Positions 54,652 to 64,000 of a DNA stretch of 64,000 nucleotides are shown in pieces. The translations under genes and the position numbers were made by a program. Below the pieces are notes generated by a model. It did not search any database. It was not told the DNA's origin and saw only the letters and a program-made list of their open reading frames with translations. Numbering within the stretch: position 1 is the stretch's first letter; each line of letters starts with the position of its first letter. This DNA is from Macrophomina tecta (taxonomy: Eukaryota > Ascomycota > Dothideomycetes > Botryosphaeriales > Botryosphaeriaceae): contig JAKSGN010000006.1 of the NCBI GenBank assembly GCA_024180945.1, positions 186,001-250,000 of the forward strand, in the 5' to 3' direction.

Positions 54652-55107
54652 ATGTTGCTCTCTAGCCTCTTGACCCTCTTTTTATCCGTCCCAGTCTACT
54701 CATTGGGAAAAGTTGTTCCAGTGAGCGGGTGGATCGGCCAGCGCAACTGGAACGCTTCTATAGCCACCTCACCACCCTCACCGTTGTCGAGTATGCCGGC
54801 TAGTATCTGTCATGCGCCAACGCCATTGAATACCACCAGACACACCATTACCAGCCCCTCTTCCGGCCACTTCAAGACTCCGAGCTTGTCTATCTCTTCT
54901 GCAAAACTTCCGTCCATCGTCACTCCGGTTCCATCAGCCTCTACACAAAAAATCATTGGGATCTCAACTCCTTCAGGTTTAGCCACTCCTGGGACTCCAA
55001 CACCAACCCCAATATTTCCCACGCCAATGTTTTCGAACATAGCAGCACAGGCTGCACCGCAATCTCTTTTGCTAAGCGCGCTCCTCATTATCACCATCTT
55101 AGTATAG
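54652..55107 (+). CDS. Small Ser/Thr/Pro-rich GPI-anchored-type surface protein
   Basis: A 151-aa single-exon protein. It begins with a signal peptide (LLSSLLTLFLSVPVYSLG), continues with a Ser/Thr/Pro-rich middle suited to O-glycosylation, contains few Cys and ends in a hydrophobic tail (LLLSALLIITILV) preceded by small residues (AAQAAP), the pattern of a GPI-anchor signal. Likely on the cell surface or wall. It neighbours an Och1-like glycosyltransferase. Family not recognised. Confidence 0.7.
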   Translation: MLLSSLLTLFLSVPVYSLGKVVPVSGWIGQRNWNASIATSPPSPLSSMPASICHAPTPLNTTRHTITSPSSGHFKTPSLSISSAKLPSIVTPVPSASTQKIIGISTPSGLATPGTPTPTPIFPTPMFSNIAAQAAPQSLLLSALLIITILV

Positions 55108-55202
55108 CTCAATATCATGCAGTAGATAGCTTAAAGCTTAGGTAGTCAATCTAGAATACACATTTCTTTCTAAATGCTCAGTACGACTACAAGAGCGCCT
55201 CC

Positions 55203-56218
55203 TCAACTAATATAAGAGTCCGCGGAATGGTGATGGGGGTGCGTCGGAACCCAACTCGACATCCAGGCGTGCGAAACCAACGCTGTCTCATCATCAGCCG
55301 TTCCCGAATGTGAATGTTGCTGCCCACTGGCAAATCCGTTCACAGGGACGATGAGTGCGTCGGCAAGGAGTATTGGCTGTCTCAGTCCTGATATCTCGTC
55401 GCCAGTTATCCTCAACCCGATGCATTCAGAAAGATACTCAAAAACAGCCGTGGTGAAAACTCGCGGGCCCGTGAGACCAATGACATCGTCGAAAAAGAGC
55501 TGAGGTAGCGTGTCTCTATCCTGTTGCCTCAGGAATGTCTCCACTCCATTTTGAACATCATGCACCACCCGGCGGATGAGAGGGTGATTCCGTTTCGCCA
55601 TAATCGTAAACTGGGAGATTTGTATGCTCCAGGGCATTCCGCTCCACAAAGGTCCTTGGCCCTTGTCGATCTCAATGCCAAGAACTATGTTTGTTCGATT
55701 GCGATATTGGGAAGGTATCCAGTCATCTACGGGGCGAATTGGCCGTGTGTCAACATCAGTATAAACGCCCCCCTCTGCAAGGAGGATGAGATATCTAAGG
55801 AAATCCGCTCGGAGAATTGGATCGGATTTGATTAGGTCGTAGGTCTGACGTATCCCGCTATCATAGCGGAATTTGTCCCTGACAAAGGAGTCTTCGGTCC
55901 CTTCTGTCAAGCACTCATGTTCATATCGCGGATTAACACTCTTCCATTGGGCCTGATAATCATCGACAAACCCAGGCTTCTCGTCAGGAGAATAGTGTAA
56001 GATCTGCCAGATCTTCTTTGGGACTGATTAAGGTCAGCACTGTGCCGGTCGAACATGCTTTTCTACTTACAGCTCTTGTCATAATGCGTGAAATAGTACA
56101 CATCCCGGCAGGACCAAGAGAACCAGGTAAGTAAAATAGCAGTGCATGCTAGAAGGCTAAGTTTGTAGACTCGTAGAAGGTTGGAGCTTCGAGACTGGAA
56201 GAAACGAGGCCGCGCCAT
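55203..56218 (-). CDS. Och1-like glycosyltransferase (DXD sugar-binding family)
   Basis: Two exons (56218-56071, 56023-55203) around a 47-bp intron with GTAAGT donor, GCTGAC branch and AATCAG acceptor; 322 aa. A short basic tail and a membrane anchor at about residues 20-37 (KLSLLACTAILLTWFSW) make it a type II Golgi protein. FPKKIWQILHYS, then QAQWKSVNPRYEHE, and the catalytic ILLAEGGVYTDVDTRPI with the DXD motif are those of the GT32/Och1 family (alpha-1,6-mannosyltransferase type). HAWMSSWV near the end fits the family. Acceptor specificity is not determinable. Intact. Confidence 0.9.
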
Positions 56219-56312
56219 TTCTGGGACTTAAAAACAACATAAAGCGTGGAGGTGACATCGTCAATGCAGTAGCAACGGAAATCAAGGGATTTATAACTAT
56301 TTCCGCGCATTA

Positions 56313-56700
56313 ACGATACGCAGGGGATTCAGTTCCGCGCGGCACTATATCCCGCAAGGGCTTCAGATTGCACGTGAAACTCCATGAATAATCCCGTACG
56401 GGACTAATTCCCCTCCACTTTTCGGGCGCGTAGGGCTCTGTGGGTTGTGTGGGACCATCAATTCGGGCATTTTGTGAGCGTTCGCGGGACTCAGTCCCGC
56501 GCGGGACATTGGCGTGTATGGACAATTGGTCCATATGGGCCTGCAGCCAGTGCGGGACTGAGGGATGTACGGACAATTGGTCCATGCGGGATAGCCGCCC
56601 ATACGGCACATTATCGAACAGGGAATTTCAATCCGTGCGGTAAGGCAAAATCGGTGCAATTGACGTAATGCAGGGGATTTTCTCCCGTGCGGGAGAGGTG
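56313..56700. repeat. Cluster of degenerate ~25-bp palindromic motifs
   Basis: Three direct units CAGGG(G/A)ATT-N5-CCGYGCGG start at 56,321, 56,619 and 56,671, each with exactly 14 bp from the start of CAGGG to the start of CCG. An inverted relative lies at about 56,392-56,414 (TCCCGTACGGGA then CTAATTCCCCT). Perfect or near-perfect palindromes GTCCCGCGCGGGAC (56,494-56,507) and CTCCCGTGCGGGAG (56,682-56,695) occur. A second motif, GGACAATTGGTCCAT, appears twice 51 bp apart (56,520 and 56,571). No gene overlaps. Looks like an array of protein-binding sites or a minisatellite. Confidence 0.8.
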
Positions 56701-56980
56701 AACTAAGCGCCCGGACTAACATTTCTTCTAACATTCCTTCCAACATTTCTTCCAACATTATTAACAAATGCCAGCGCTTACACTACATCGCTTCCCATGG
56801 GCCAATACATGAGGAAGCAAAGATGCACGATCATTTAGCGAAATAATTGCCAGGTAACGTGCAAGGCGCGCGACTAGAGGAATACGTCACGAACCGGACG
56901 AACGAAAATAGAATTTAAAAATCTTGGGGCTTATTTACAGTCCCGAGCCTCCTTGCTCCCTCGAGCTATTCAAGGCTAAA

Positions 56981-57467
56981 ATGTCGAGAAAACGATCACG
57001 ATCTTGCGACTTTCACGATATACTATCCTCAGGTATGTTCACAGGTCGATTCGATGATTGAAGCTCATTGGCCAGAAACTTTAAAACTCCGTCTGGATGA
57101 CATACTCCTCTTGGAAGAGAAAAGGCACAGAGAGGTCATCGATCAGATCGAGAGCCTAAAGGAAGATCTCTCAGGCAGTCGTTCCATCGAACGAAAGCAG
57201 CGCAAGGGGAATGGTCAACCGCCATATAACCAGTTGGAACTCGCCATTAATCATGATGAGGGCTGTGTGCGCTCTCCGATTGATGAATTCGAGAGACTTG
57301 AACGATCGGAGTTGCTCTTGCAACTCGGTAAAGGCTACATGAAAGGTATAGCCTCACAGCTCACGCGACGCATCATGGAGGATTTACATGGACGCATCAG
57401 AGGTGAATTCCCCGTCCGATTTATTATCTCAACACTGACTTCGCAGCGTACGGGTGGAGGAGAATAG
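56981..57467 (+). CDS. Small protein, function unknown
   Basis: Two exons (56981-57032, 57076-57467) around a 43-bp intron (GTATGT donor, GATTGA branch, GGCCAG acceptor); 147 aa. The spliced form starts with a basic, nuclear-signal-like MSRKRSRS. A charged helix follows (LLLEEKRHREVIDQIESLKEDL), then a folded-looking segment (IDEFERLERSELLLQLGKGYMKGIASQLTRRI). No family recognised. It is one of three small or medium genes close to the captain. Confidence 0.55.
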
Positions 57468-57556
57468 CTACAAGAGGACTACACCACCTTCTTAAGGAAA
57501 AGTGATTCGTGCTCCACCTAGGGGTTTTCATCTATAAACATGGTGGTATGTATGGC

Positions 57557-57967
57557 TTAGTAGCCAGATAAACCAATAAATCTCCCCAACTCTCTTCGCT
57601 TAGCTGAAACCCTTTCTTCGCATCTCATTGTGGCAAAGGTAGCCTGATCCCAATTCATTGTGGTTGGATACATCTTGGTGAAGTCGTCCGGGATGGATTG
57701 GGAGTAGTAGGCTGCAAGCTCATCTATCTGCTCTTCGTTTAACAAGAAGAAATGGAGGACAGTTTTCGGAAAATAAGGATGAGGCTCTCCAACCGGAATT
57801 CGGTAGAAAGGTGTCAATTTGATAACGAGATTGCGTAGTTTGTATCTAAAAAGAGCTTTGTTCATTGAAGAATGCATGGTAGGAATGTGCAGTAGGAGAA
57901 CAGGCGGGAAATGGCGACCCTTAAATACCCAGACAAGTCGAGAGCTTGTTATAGAAATAGAATTCAT
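57557..57967 (-). CDS. Small conserved-looking protein ending GRFIGLSGY
   Basis: ATG at 57967 gives 136 aa; a later ATG at 57877 would give 106 aa starting just before NKALFRYKLRNLVIKLTPFY, and an upstream exon is also possible. The body has motifs that look conserved: KLTPFYRIPVGEPHPYFPKT, LLNEEQIDELAAYYSQ, and KRRELGRFIGL at the end. I believe similar small proteins occur in many ascomycetes but cannot name the family. Function unknown. Confidence 0.55.
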   Translation of the reverse strand: MNSISITSSRLVWVFKGRHFPPVLLLHIPTMHSSMNKALFRYKLRNLVIKLTPFYRIPVGEPHPYFPKTVLHFFLLNEEQIDELAAYYSQSIPDDFTKMYPTTMNWDQATFATMRCEERVSAKRRELGRFIGLSGY

Positions 57968-58053
57968 ATTTCGTATTTTCCAAAATTTTCCTGAACCCCC
58001 ACCCCCCAATGAACTCTACACGCTACTTTTCGGTGCTCTTTCCTTTCCTGGGC

Positions 58054-59042
58054 CTATGATTGATGCAGGTCGAACATCCGCACAAGTTCAGTATCAATGT
58101 TCCTCTTTAGCACCCAGCTATTGTGCTCAGGGCCGTATCCTTTCCACTTTACAAGATAGCTGATTACCTTCCTCTTCCCTCCTTGATGCCTTCGGGCCCG
58201 CCGTTGCAGCAAACAGTCGACATAGTACTCGTTTTTCTCTGGAACAGCCGGCGGCGATAAATCTTGAGTAATGAGGTCTGCGGCTAGCCTTGTCCCATTG
58301 CCTTTATCTTCCCTACCGTGACAGGGAGAAGTATAAGGCTCGCTGCGGCGAAACTGGCGGGCCCGCCTCCGAGGACTGAATGGCTGACGTAGGTACGGCT
58401 CATGGGTTCCAGTAGCCGGTGTCGAAGTATCGGCTTCCACATGAGCTGATGCTTGAGGCGTGCCCTGATGTTCCGGCGAGCAGGGTCTGACCCAAGCGAC
58501 GGGAGTCTCTCGGGAGGTTTCGCTGTCGGTAGAGGTGGTCCCTTCTAGACCACTGCCTACAATGCTGGACATGGGTGTGATACCCTCTTCGGGTTCGTAT
58601 TTCTGGTAGCAAAGAGCCGAGCCATTTTGAATAATTGGGGGGAGCATAAATTCCGGGGCGGAGTACAAATTAGCGGTAAGTCCTTCCTCCTCTAGTTTGA
58701 TGTTCAAAGAACGTTCTTGAGGCTCATTTGAGACAGCCGGTGTATTAAAATCCTCGTTCATATCTCGGCCAGGGGATTCTGCTCATTTCCCACTTTAGGA
58801 TAAGATGTTTATGATGAGAAGATTAAGGACTTACCAGTCGCTTCAACATAAGAATTTTCGAGAGCCTCTAATTTAATAGCAGGCTGGAAATGCTCCTTGT
58901 GCGCGCGGTTGATTGCCCCAAGAGAAGAATACGTGGTATTGTCATCTTCGAGGACTTCCCTACCAACAAACTCCTGGGAGGTTCTGTAGGGTCCGGTCGT
59001 TGGAGCCAAAGAACTCATTGCTGAAGTGAGTTGCGTAGACAT
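58054..59042 (-). CDS. Chromodomain protein
   Basis: Two exons (59042-58835, 58778-58054) around a 56-bp intron (GTAAGT donor, GAGCAG acceptor); 310 aa. The first 240 residues are polar and disordered. The C-terminal 60 are a chromodomain: EYYVDCLLQRRARR, VISYLVKWKGYGPEHNSWVLKRNI, with the aromatic-cage Tyr and Trp residues in place. Single C-terminal chromodomains usually bind methylated histone tails, or occur at the end of retrotransposon integrases; no integrase is seen here. It is the second recognisable gene after the captain, in the same orientation. Confidence 0.82.
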
Positions 59043-59880
59043 GGTATCGGAAGAAAAGACTATCTCGGTGAATGCGGGTGAAGAGGTTGGAAGGCAAGAG
59101 CAGGGCAACTCAAGCCTTATGTATTCCCCTCTCCTGGCTCGTGCACCAATTGCACGTGCTGCCACCTCGAAACATGGTACAAAGCCCCGGTTGACTTGGC
59201 CGTGCCACATCCATTAGCGAATGGTGGCCTCCGACTTCATGAATAGGAAGTTCTGGCCTTGTCAACCTCACCCCAACCACCGACGCCGAATATCTCGGGC
59301 CAGTCATAGACCAACAACTACCCTGTTTTCCCCAAATGCACGGCGTGCTAAAAGATCATTCTGAGCTATCTCGTAGCGCTGACGAAGGGTGCAAGCTTGT
59401 AGCGAGTTGATACGTGTTCCAGTGGAACCTCCCCACTCCAGCGGCCCCTACTGATTGCATATGACTGTGTGCAGCAGGCGGTTGATACCGTATTTTTGCG
59501 AAAATCTTATTATTAGTGCAAAGTTCTGTTTCCACTGCAGACATATGTCTTGCTTGAGTAAGAGATTTCCGCTCTGATATCACAAGGGGCACGAGTAAAG
59601 TTACTGCCGGAGCAGTCATGCATGGACAACACTGGTACACATGAGTTTTAATTATTGCTTTCATTGGATCTACGTTTGTATCGGCTGCCAGCTTTGCCGA
59701 TCACGCCCGCAGAAGGCGCCATATCAAGCCAGTCAACTCGGCTTGGCGGCCGGCTAGGTGTACCGGGACTGAAGCTTCTGTTCACTTGCATCTGGCGGAC
59801 CCCGTGATAGTTTTTAAGATGTATGGTCAAAATGGAAATTAAATCAATATGTATGTAATGCGTTGCTCCTGGCCATTAAA
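59043..59880. other. Interval between chromodomain gene and captain
   Basis: No supported gene. It holds the chromodomain promoter on the left and the captain 3' flank on the right. Short minus-strand frames near 59,356-59,664 and 59,648-59,830 have no recognisable product. Confidence 0.45.
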
Positions 59881-62546
59881 TTACAGCTGAGGGTCCTCCT
59901 GCTGAACTCCGAACAAGATACCGTGCGACTCCGTGAAATGCTGGAATACCCCATTAACACCCTTGATCTCTTCTTGGCATAGCGGATGTGGGCAAGGGAA
60001 TGATTCGCAGATATATCGTAGGTGGTGATTATGAATATGATCTTTGAGGCTCATACCTGCCTCCGGAAACTGCCTATACCGATGAGAGGGTGATCCGCGA
60101 GTTCCGAGACAGAAAGGACACAGGGCTGCAGTACTTGTAATTCCGTGCCGCTTGACAGCCCCGCAAAACATGTCCTTAATGTCCTGCACGTGCTTTTCGC
60201 AGTGAGTATCCCATTCGAAATCTGACTCAAACCATTCTGCACATTCGTAGCAGTAGTACGCTTTTGAGTCCAGCGTATACTCTGAGAACATGCCGTGAAC
60301 CCGTAATAAGTGAACACTAAGATCGAAGTGGCTTGCAGTGGTGGTCCAGCAGCCTGACCACAGACAGCGATAGCTACGCGAACGGTGAGCGTGGTGCGAA
60401 ATGTGGGACGCCACCACAGCAATGGACTTATAGATGAATGACTCGGTACATCCTTGCCACTGGCAGAGGTGCGCTCCACCGTGCTGGTGTTTGTTCTCTT
60501 TTGCTTCCATCTGCATTCTGGAAAAGGTCTTCTCAGAGACCTCAATCGGTCGAAGGTAAGGCTGCGCGTTCAGCCGCTCCATCTTTTTCTTTTCTTGGCT
60601 TCGCTTGCAGCACTTTATAAGATGGTCATTGAAGTCCCACCTTCCTTGCCTTCATAATGGTCAATAACTGATTGTCGCAGCCGCTTGGAGAACTTACTTG
60701 GGCCTGAATTGCGTAGTACACACCGGGCACTCATCATCTTCAGCAGCTGCAAGTGGATAGCAGGCAAACCAAGCGCCAGGCTTGGCTATATTGACCAAGG
60801 GCTCTAGCGCTTCGCCGAGGGGAAGTGGCTCTTTCGTTTTTCTCTGATAGAAATTTTGTACAATGGCGCGTCTGGGATGGTCGTACCTCAGCAGTGCCGT
60901 AAGGCACCTGGACGGCTCTGGGCCCTTCTGGGGCTTGTCTTCGTCCGTGTCCATAATATCCCACGACTCTGACGGTGCCTTAGGGACGGGATTCTTGAAG
61001 AACTGCTGCCGAATATATGACAGTTGCTTTTTTCTCTGAGCACGTTGTGCCTCGTAGTCGTGGGCAGAGGTAGTTTTGCCGCGCACCCGCACCCCGGACT
61101 TAGTAAGCTCCGAATTCGGTACCTTAGGCGCTCGTCGATCCCTGGTGAGTTCCATCGAGCGTAGCAGGTTCATGGTGTCCTTGTGCTGCTCTCGTCCTAG
61201 GATAATCGATTGAAGGTCACCACCAAAGGTCCGCGAGATGTAATGTTGGAACATAGCTTCGTTATGATGGCCCATAAGCTGTTGACGCTGCGCAACCGTC
61301 ACATTTTCTATTTTGGCAAGTTAGAGATAGGTAAACGTTTGCTCTCAGGATTGCTCACCGTCGAACACATTGCCAGCACCCCTCCGAAAGCAGTAAGAGG
61401 TCAGGTTATCCTCATATCCGGCTCTCTTACCAAGTTGGCTGAGAAAATGGTTCAACGAGCTGTATTTGAGTATCCGGTCCTGCGAGATACGGCTCTGATT
61501 CTCGATCGCCCGTAGTATCGGGACGTCTGCAACGCTGTCTTTGATGTGAATCGGGTCCGACTTTTTTCCTGCCGTGATCTTTTCCTTACTGAGCACATCA
61601 GACATCTGAATTGCACCATCTGCAACGGCCAGAGCAATGAAGTAAGTTACAGGGCATACATCCCGTTGCGACGGCTCCTCATAGAAAGAGAGCGTTATAC
61701 TAGGAATATTAGCAAGGTCTCTTAATACGTATGGGTCTGTCTAAACGTACTATTTCGATTCATCACGTCTCTGATTTTTCCGGAGTTGAAAAGTCACCTT
61801 GAGGTGGATTATCGGGACACCATCCCTTTCGATCCAGAAAATCTCCACGTCTCCATACTTGAGGCCTTGATTTGTCCCGCGGTACCGGCTAGATTCGATG
61901 AATTCGCCGGGCCGCAGCCCTGCGTATGCCGAAAGTATAATAGACCAAGCTAGTTGCAGACGCATCCGGGGATGCTTGAACACATGCTCATCACAGGCCC
62001 ATAGATAGTAAAGTAGATCTTCCACGACCGCCCAGGTAGCCATTGGCTTTGGCGCACCTTTAGTTGTTGCCCCCTCCGTGACATCAAGGTTGTCGATAAA
62101 CTATGAAATTATTAGCGCCAGCCTAGATTAGATGATTTTAGGATCGTTACAGTCTTCATACACCGATCTTCACTTTTCTTATACGCATAGTTCGCGCGGA
62201 CACCGATCAGGCGCTTTAGATCGCACCACCACCGCTGAAGTGTTCGGATGCATAGTTTTCCCCGGAGGCCCTTCTTTTCTCGCACAAGCCATTTGAAGAA
62301 GATCTGTAGTTGGTTAAGGGTTGGTGCAGTGTAGAAAGGCTCGCACGACGGTGATTTTTCTAAGAGAATTTCTTTTGCAAACCTTCTATCTATTAGCTTA
62401 CTACTATGCGAGAGCGAGGATACATACTCTTTCCACCGCTTGACATGGACATCAACTCTGTAAGACTCCAGGAAGTTTTGCTCCCGCAGGTCGATAGGCT
62501 GCGATTGGTTGGCAAGCGCGATGAGGTCACTATATTTTGCACTCAT
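59881..62546 (-). CDS. Starship captain: DUF3435 tyrosine recombinase
   Basis: Five exons on the minus strand (62546-62151, 62100-61751, 61699-61359, 61307-60698, 60640-59881) with introns of 50, 51, 51 and 57 bp; the sum is divisible by three and gives 818 aa. The start is ATG 62546 before SAKYSDL. Recombinase boxes: Arg195 in LSAYAGLRPGEF; Arg354/355 in SYCFRRGAGN; QRQQLMGHH with His376/377; and Tyr385 in FQHYISR as likely nucleophile. After the catalytic domain comes CPVC..H..C (Cys556, Cys559, His572, Cys576) and C2H2-type fingers (CLWSGCW..H..H) as in long captains. No stop or frameshift is seen, so it may be active. It should excise and integrate the whole element. Confidence 0.93.
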
Positions 62547-62940
62547 GATGAGTTGTGGAGGGAAGAGAAGCAATGGACAGTCGAAGAAACGTCGCAGGTG
62601 ATGCCCACCCTATATATACGTGGCTGGCGCGAGCGTAGAGCGGACGACACGCCGTTTGCCGGCGCACGACCGCCCCTGGAGCACAGATGGACATAGGAGT
62701 CATGGAAAGATGGAGCTGGTTTCAGTACAATCGTGAAGCCTGATATCTTTTCCATACTTCCAAAATCCCAGAAAAGGGAACTAGTAAGCAATATTAGCGT
62801 CTACGGTATAGAAAACACATTTGATAGGTCGCTAATATTGGTCACTAATTAACGGATTCCAATTTCTGAATCGGTGTTTGGTGGGCGCTTAATTGTTCCC
62901 GAAAAGTAATACGAAAAAAAATCGGGGTGAGCGGACACGA
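62547..62940. promoter_or_regulatory. Element 5' terminal region upstream of the captain
   Basis: About 395 bp between the captain start and the 5S junction. It contains the captain promoter and presumably the recombinase-binding ends. Visible structure: GCAATATTAGCG at 62,788-62,799 and its inverted partner CGCTAATATTG at 62,830-62,840, and TGAGCGGAC at 62,928-62,936 next to the junction. The exact element end is not certain. Confidence 0.6.
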
Positions 62941-62965
62941 GAATACAGGGCTTCCCGTCCGCTCA
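62928..62965. repeat. Inverted 9-mer spanning the element/5S junction
   Basis: TGAGCGGAC (62,928-62,936) and GTCCGCTCA (62,957-62,965) form a perfect inverted repeat with a 20-bp spacer. The right arm belongs to the conserved 5S sequence; the left arm is on the presumed element side. Confidence 0.7.
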
Positions 62966-63042
62966 GCCGTACTTAAGCTGCGAACCGGCTGATTAGTACT
63001 CAAGTGGGTGACCATTGGGGAATCCCGGCTGTTGTACGTTTT
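62941..63042 (+). rRNA. 5S rRNA, 5'-truncated
   Basis: From about 62,943 the sequence matches ascomycete 5S rRNA: ACAGGGCTTCCCGTCCGCTC, then GCCGTACTTAAGC, GATTAGTACT, GTGGGTGACC (internal promoter box) and GTTGTACGTTTT with a T-run terminator. The first 20 or so bases expected (ACATACGACC and the start of helix II) are absent and replaced by unrelated sequence, so helix I cannot form. Non-functional as it stands. Either the insertion of the neighbouring element split it or it is one of the truncated 5S pseudogenes common in these fungi. Confidence 0.88.
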
Positions 63043-64000
63043 GTAGTTTTCTTTTTGGTCTGTGCTTGGTGCATCTTAGCTACTTTTTTCTTTCTTTTTT
63101 TTCTTTTTTTTTTTTGGCGGTAGTTCCTGACGTATGTGGAATTCTATCCCGTGTCTAGGTATAATAACGGTTAACTAAAGGTTTATTCGACTAATCAAAT
63201 AATTTGAGTGCGGCGAAGATTTAACAATGGCCTTGTTGGACCGAAAAAAGCACGGCGCTGCACTGTTATTCAGTGCGAATTGATTAAGTTATATCCCAAC
63301 AAGCCTTAACAACTTTTCTTATCTTTCAGAGCCCAGCTGTCCCAGATCTAGCCAGCAGCACTCCCAACTTCGGAATAATAGCAACAATCGAGGCTTTGGC
63401 TGACCAATCACTCAGCATCGGCAACAGTCCTTAGAGCCAGACGTGCGCGAGAAAGAGAGGGAAATAGGTATGCATGATAGTGTCCTGACTCGGTTTCTCT
63501 AAACTTTCCACGTTCCGCCCGACGAGTTTACAGAAGGAACTTTCTATGAAGAGCCTGAATCCTTTACATATTAAGAACACAATAGGCCAAAATAATGCCA
63601 AGTGAACCCCTTGCATACAGAGTACCGTTCGTATGGATTGATTAGGAATGCATAAACCAAAACGTTCCAACCAACGTCTAGAGACACTTATAAGTAATGC
63701 ACAAGATCTCCTCTCAGGCAAAGCATTTAATTGGATTGCTTAGTCTTCGAATCCATAGGCTAGTCCAGCTAAAGTCTCTATTTATACTTCTATAAGCTCT
63801 TCCAGTGGCTAACACGGAAGACTACACGGGCTTTATAAGTAACTTCTGGAACCTGTTTGAAGGCGAACATGCGTGTAGCGGGAGATATTCCACATGAGAA
63901 TGTCCAAGTAACCCAGTCCTTGATGTTTCTGGAATAATAAATGTATTACGGCGCAGCCTCCACAGGGTTGGGAAACAGCAGAATAAGGTAGTAAGTAGGG
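63043..64000. other. Flank right of the element, no gene recognised
   Basis: A T-rich run (about 63,084-63,114) follows the 5S end. A minus-strand frame at 63,431-63,721 lacks an ATG and has no recognisable product. This is presumably host chromosome. Confidence 0.45.

Larger units (their letters stand above)
1..62940 (-). mobile_element. Starship giant transposon, 5' portion (left end outside window)
   Basis: The region is bounded on the right by a tyrosine-recombinase captain reading inward and by a 5S rRNA gene lacking its 5' end at about 62,941. It carries DUF3723, patatin-like phospholipase, ferric reductase and NLR genes, the four families reported as recurrent Starship cargo. In described Starships the captain is the first gene at the 5' end and points into the element, so the element's 5' end is on the right here and it extends leftward. 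I found no second 5S half or matching terminus, so the left limit given is only the window edge. Internal relics (LINE, Tc1/mariner) show later insertions or older junk. The element interpretation is inference from gene content and the junction; the genes themselves are read directly. Confidence 0.82.

Noticed and set aside
56310..56767. Several overlapping frames on both strands with repeated MDQLS-like peptides
   Set aside because: The repeated peptides come from the palindromic DNA motif array; no frame has a consistent start, splice or domain.
60641..60697. Captain ending at about 60,694 with a separate C2H2 gene downstream
   Set aside because: The stop lies in an intron (GTAAGT donor at 60,697); splicing completes a Cys/His finger and joins the zinc-finger part in frame, as in other long captains.
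63431..63721. 96-aa frame in the right flank
   Set aside because: No ATG start, no domain; probably chance.
1..64000. CRISPR arrays, tRNA genes, rRNA operons
   Set aside because: No regularly spaced identical repeats and no tRNA cloverleaf found by eye; the only RNA gene recognised is the truncated 5S.

Overview
The window reads as DNA of a filamentous ascomycete (Pezizomycotina). Genes carry 41-77 bp introns with GT..AG ends (one GC..AG) and CTAAC/CTGAC-type branch sites. A 5S rRNA segment of the ascomycete type lies alone near the right end, as expected for dispersed 5S genes. The protein families are typical of these fungi: HET, NACHT-ankyrin, Zn2Cys6, FTA2-like kinases and DUF7924. I cannot name the species.

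The main interpretation is that nearly the whole window, from the left edge to about 62.94 kb, is the 5' part of one Starship, a giant transposon mobilised by a tyrosine recombinase. At 59,881-62,546 on the minus strand is an apparently intact five-exon captain (DUF3435 family, 818 aa as modelled). It reads leftward into the element, as captains do at the 5' end. Immediately to its right, at 62,941, a 5S rRNA gene begins without its 5' end, so the element seems to sit inside that gene. Right of about 63.04 kb I see host flank. The other end of the element is not in view.

The cargo contains all four gene families known to be enriched in Starships: a patatin-like phospholipase (14.3-17.4 kb) and a DUF3723 protein (17.7-20.9 kb) sharing a 269-bp divergent promoter, a ferric reductase (24.3-26.0 kb), and an NLR with NACHT and ankyrin-like parts (43.3-47.0 kb). 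A HET-domain gene with a one-base frameshift follows at 49.0-51.1 kb.

Left part (0-14 kb): a secreted DUF7492 protein with a mature N-terminal His, small helical proteins, two F-box-type proteins (one fused to a kinase-like region), an intact DUF7924 gene with a broken tandem copy, and a protein kinase. Middle (21-37 kb): a MADS-box-like protein, a small putative DNA-binding protein, a Zn2Cys6-acetyltransferase fusion, a JmjC protein, an FTA2-like kinase, a pseudokinase and several coiled-coil genes. The stretch 37.7-43 kb is repeat-rich, with a gag-like LINE relic, a RIP-damaged Tc1/mariner relic and one copy of a dispersed 340-bp repeat. The captain-proximal part (52-59 kb) has an unrecognised 692-aa gene, a GPI-type wall protein, an Och1-like glycosyltransferase, a cluster of short palindromic repeats, two small unknown genes and a chromodomain protein.

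Functionally the cargo is self/non-self recognition (NLR, HET, patatin, kinases), chromatin and transcription control, and cell-surface or metal functions, carried with a mobility gene. Exon boundaries are my own reading of splice signals and reading frames; none has been checked against RNA.
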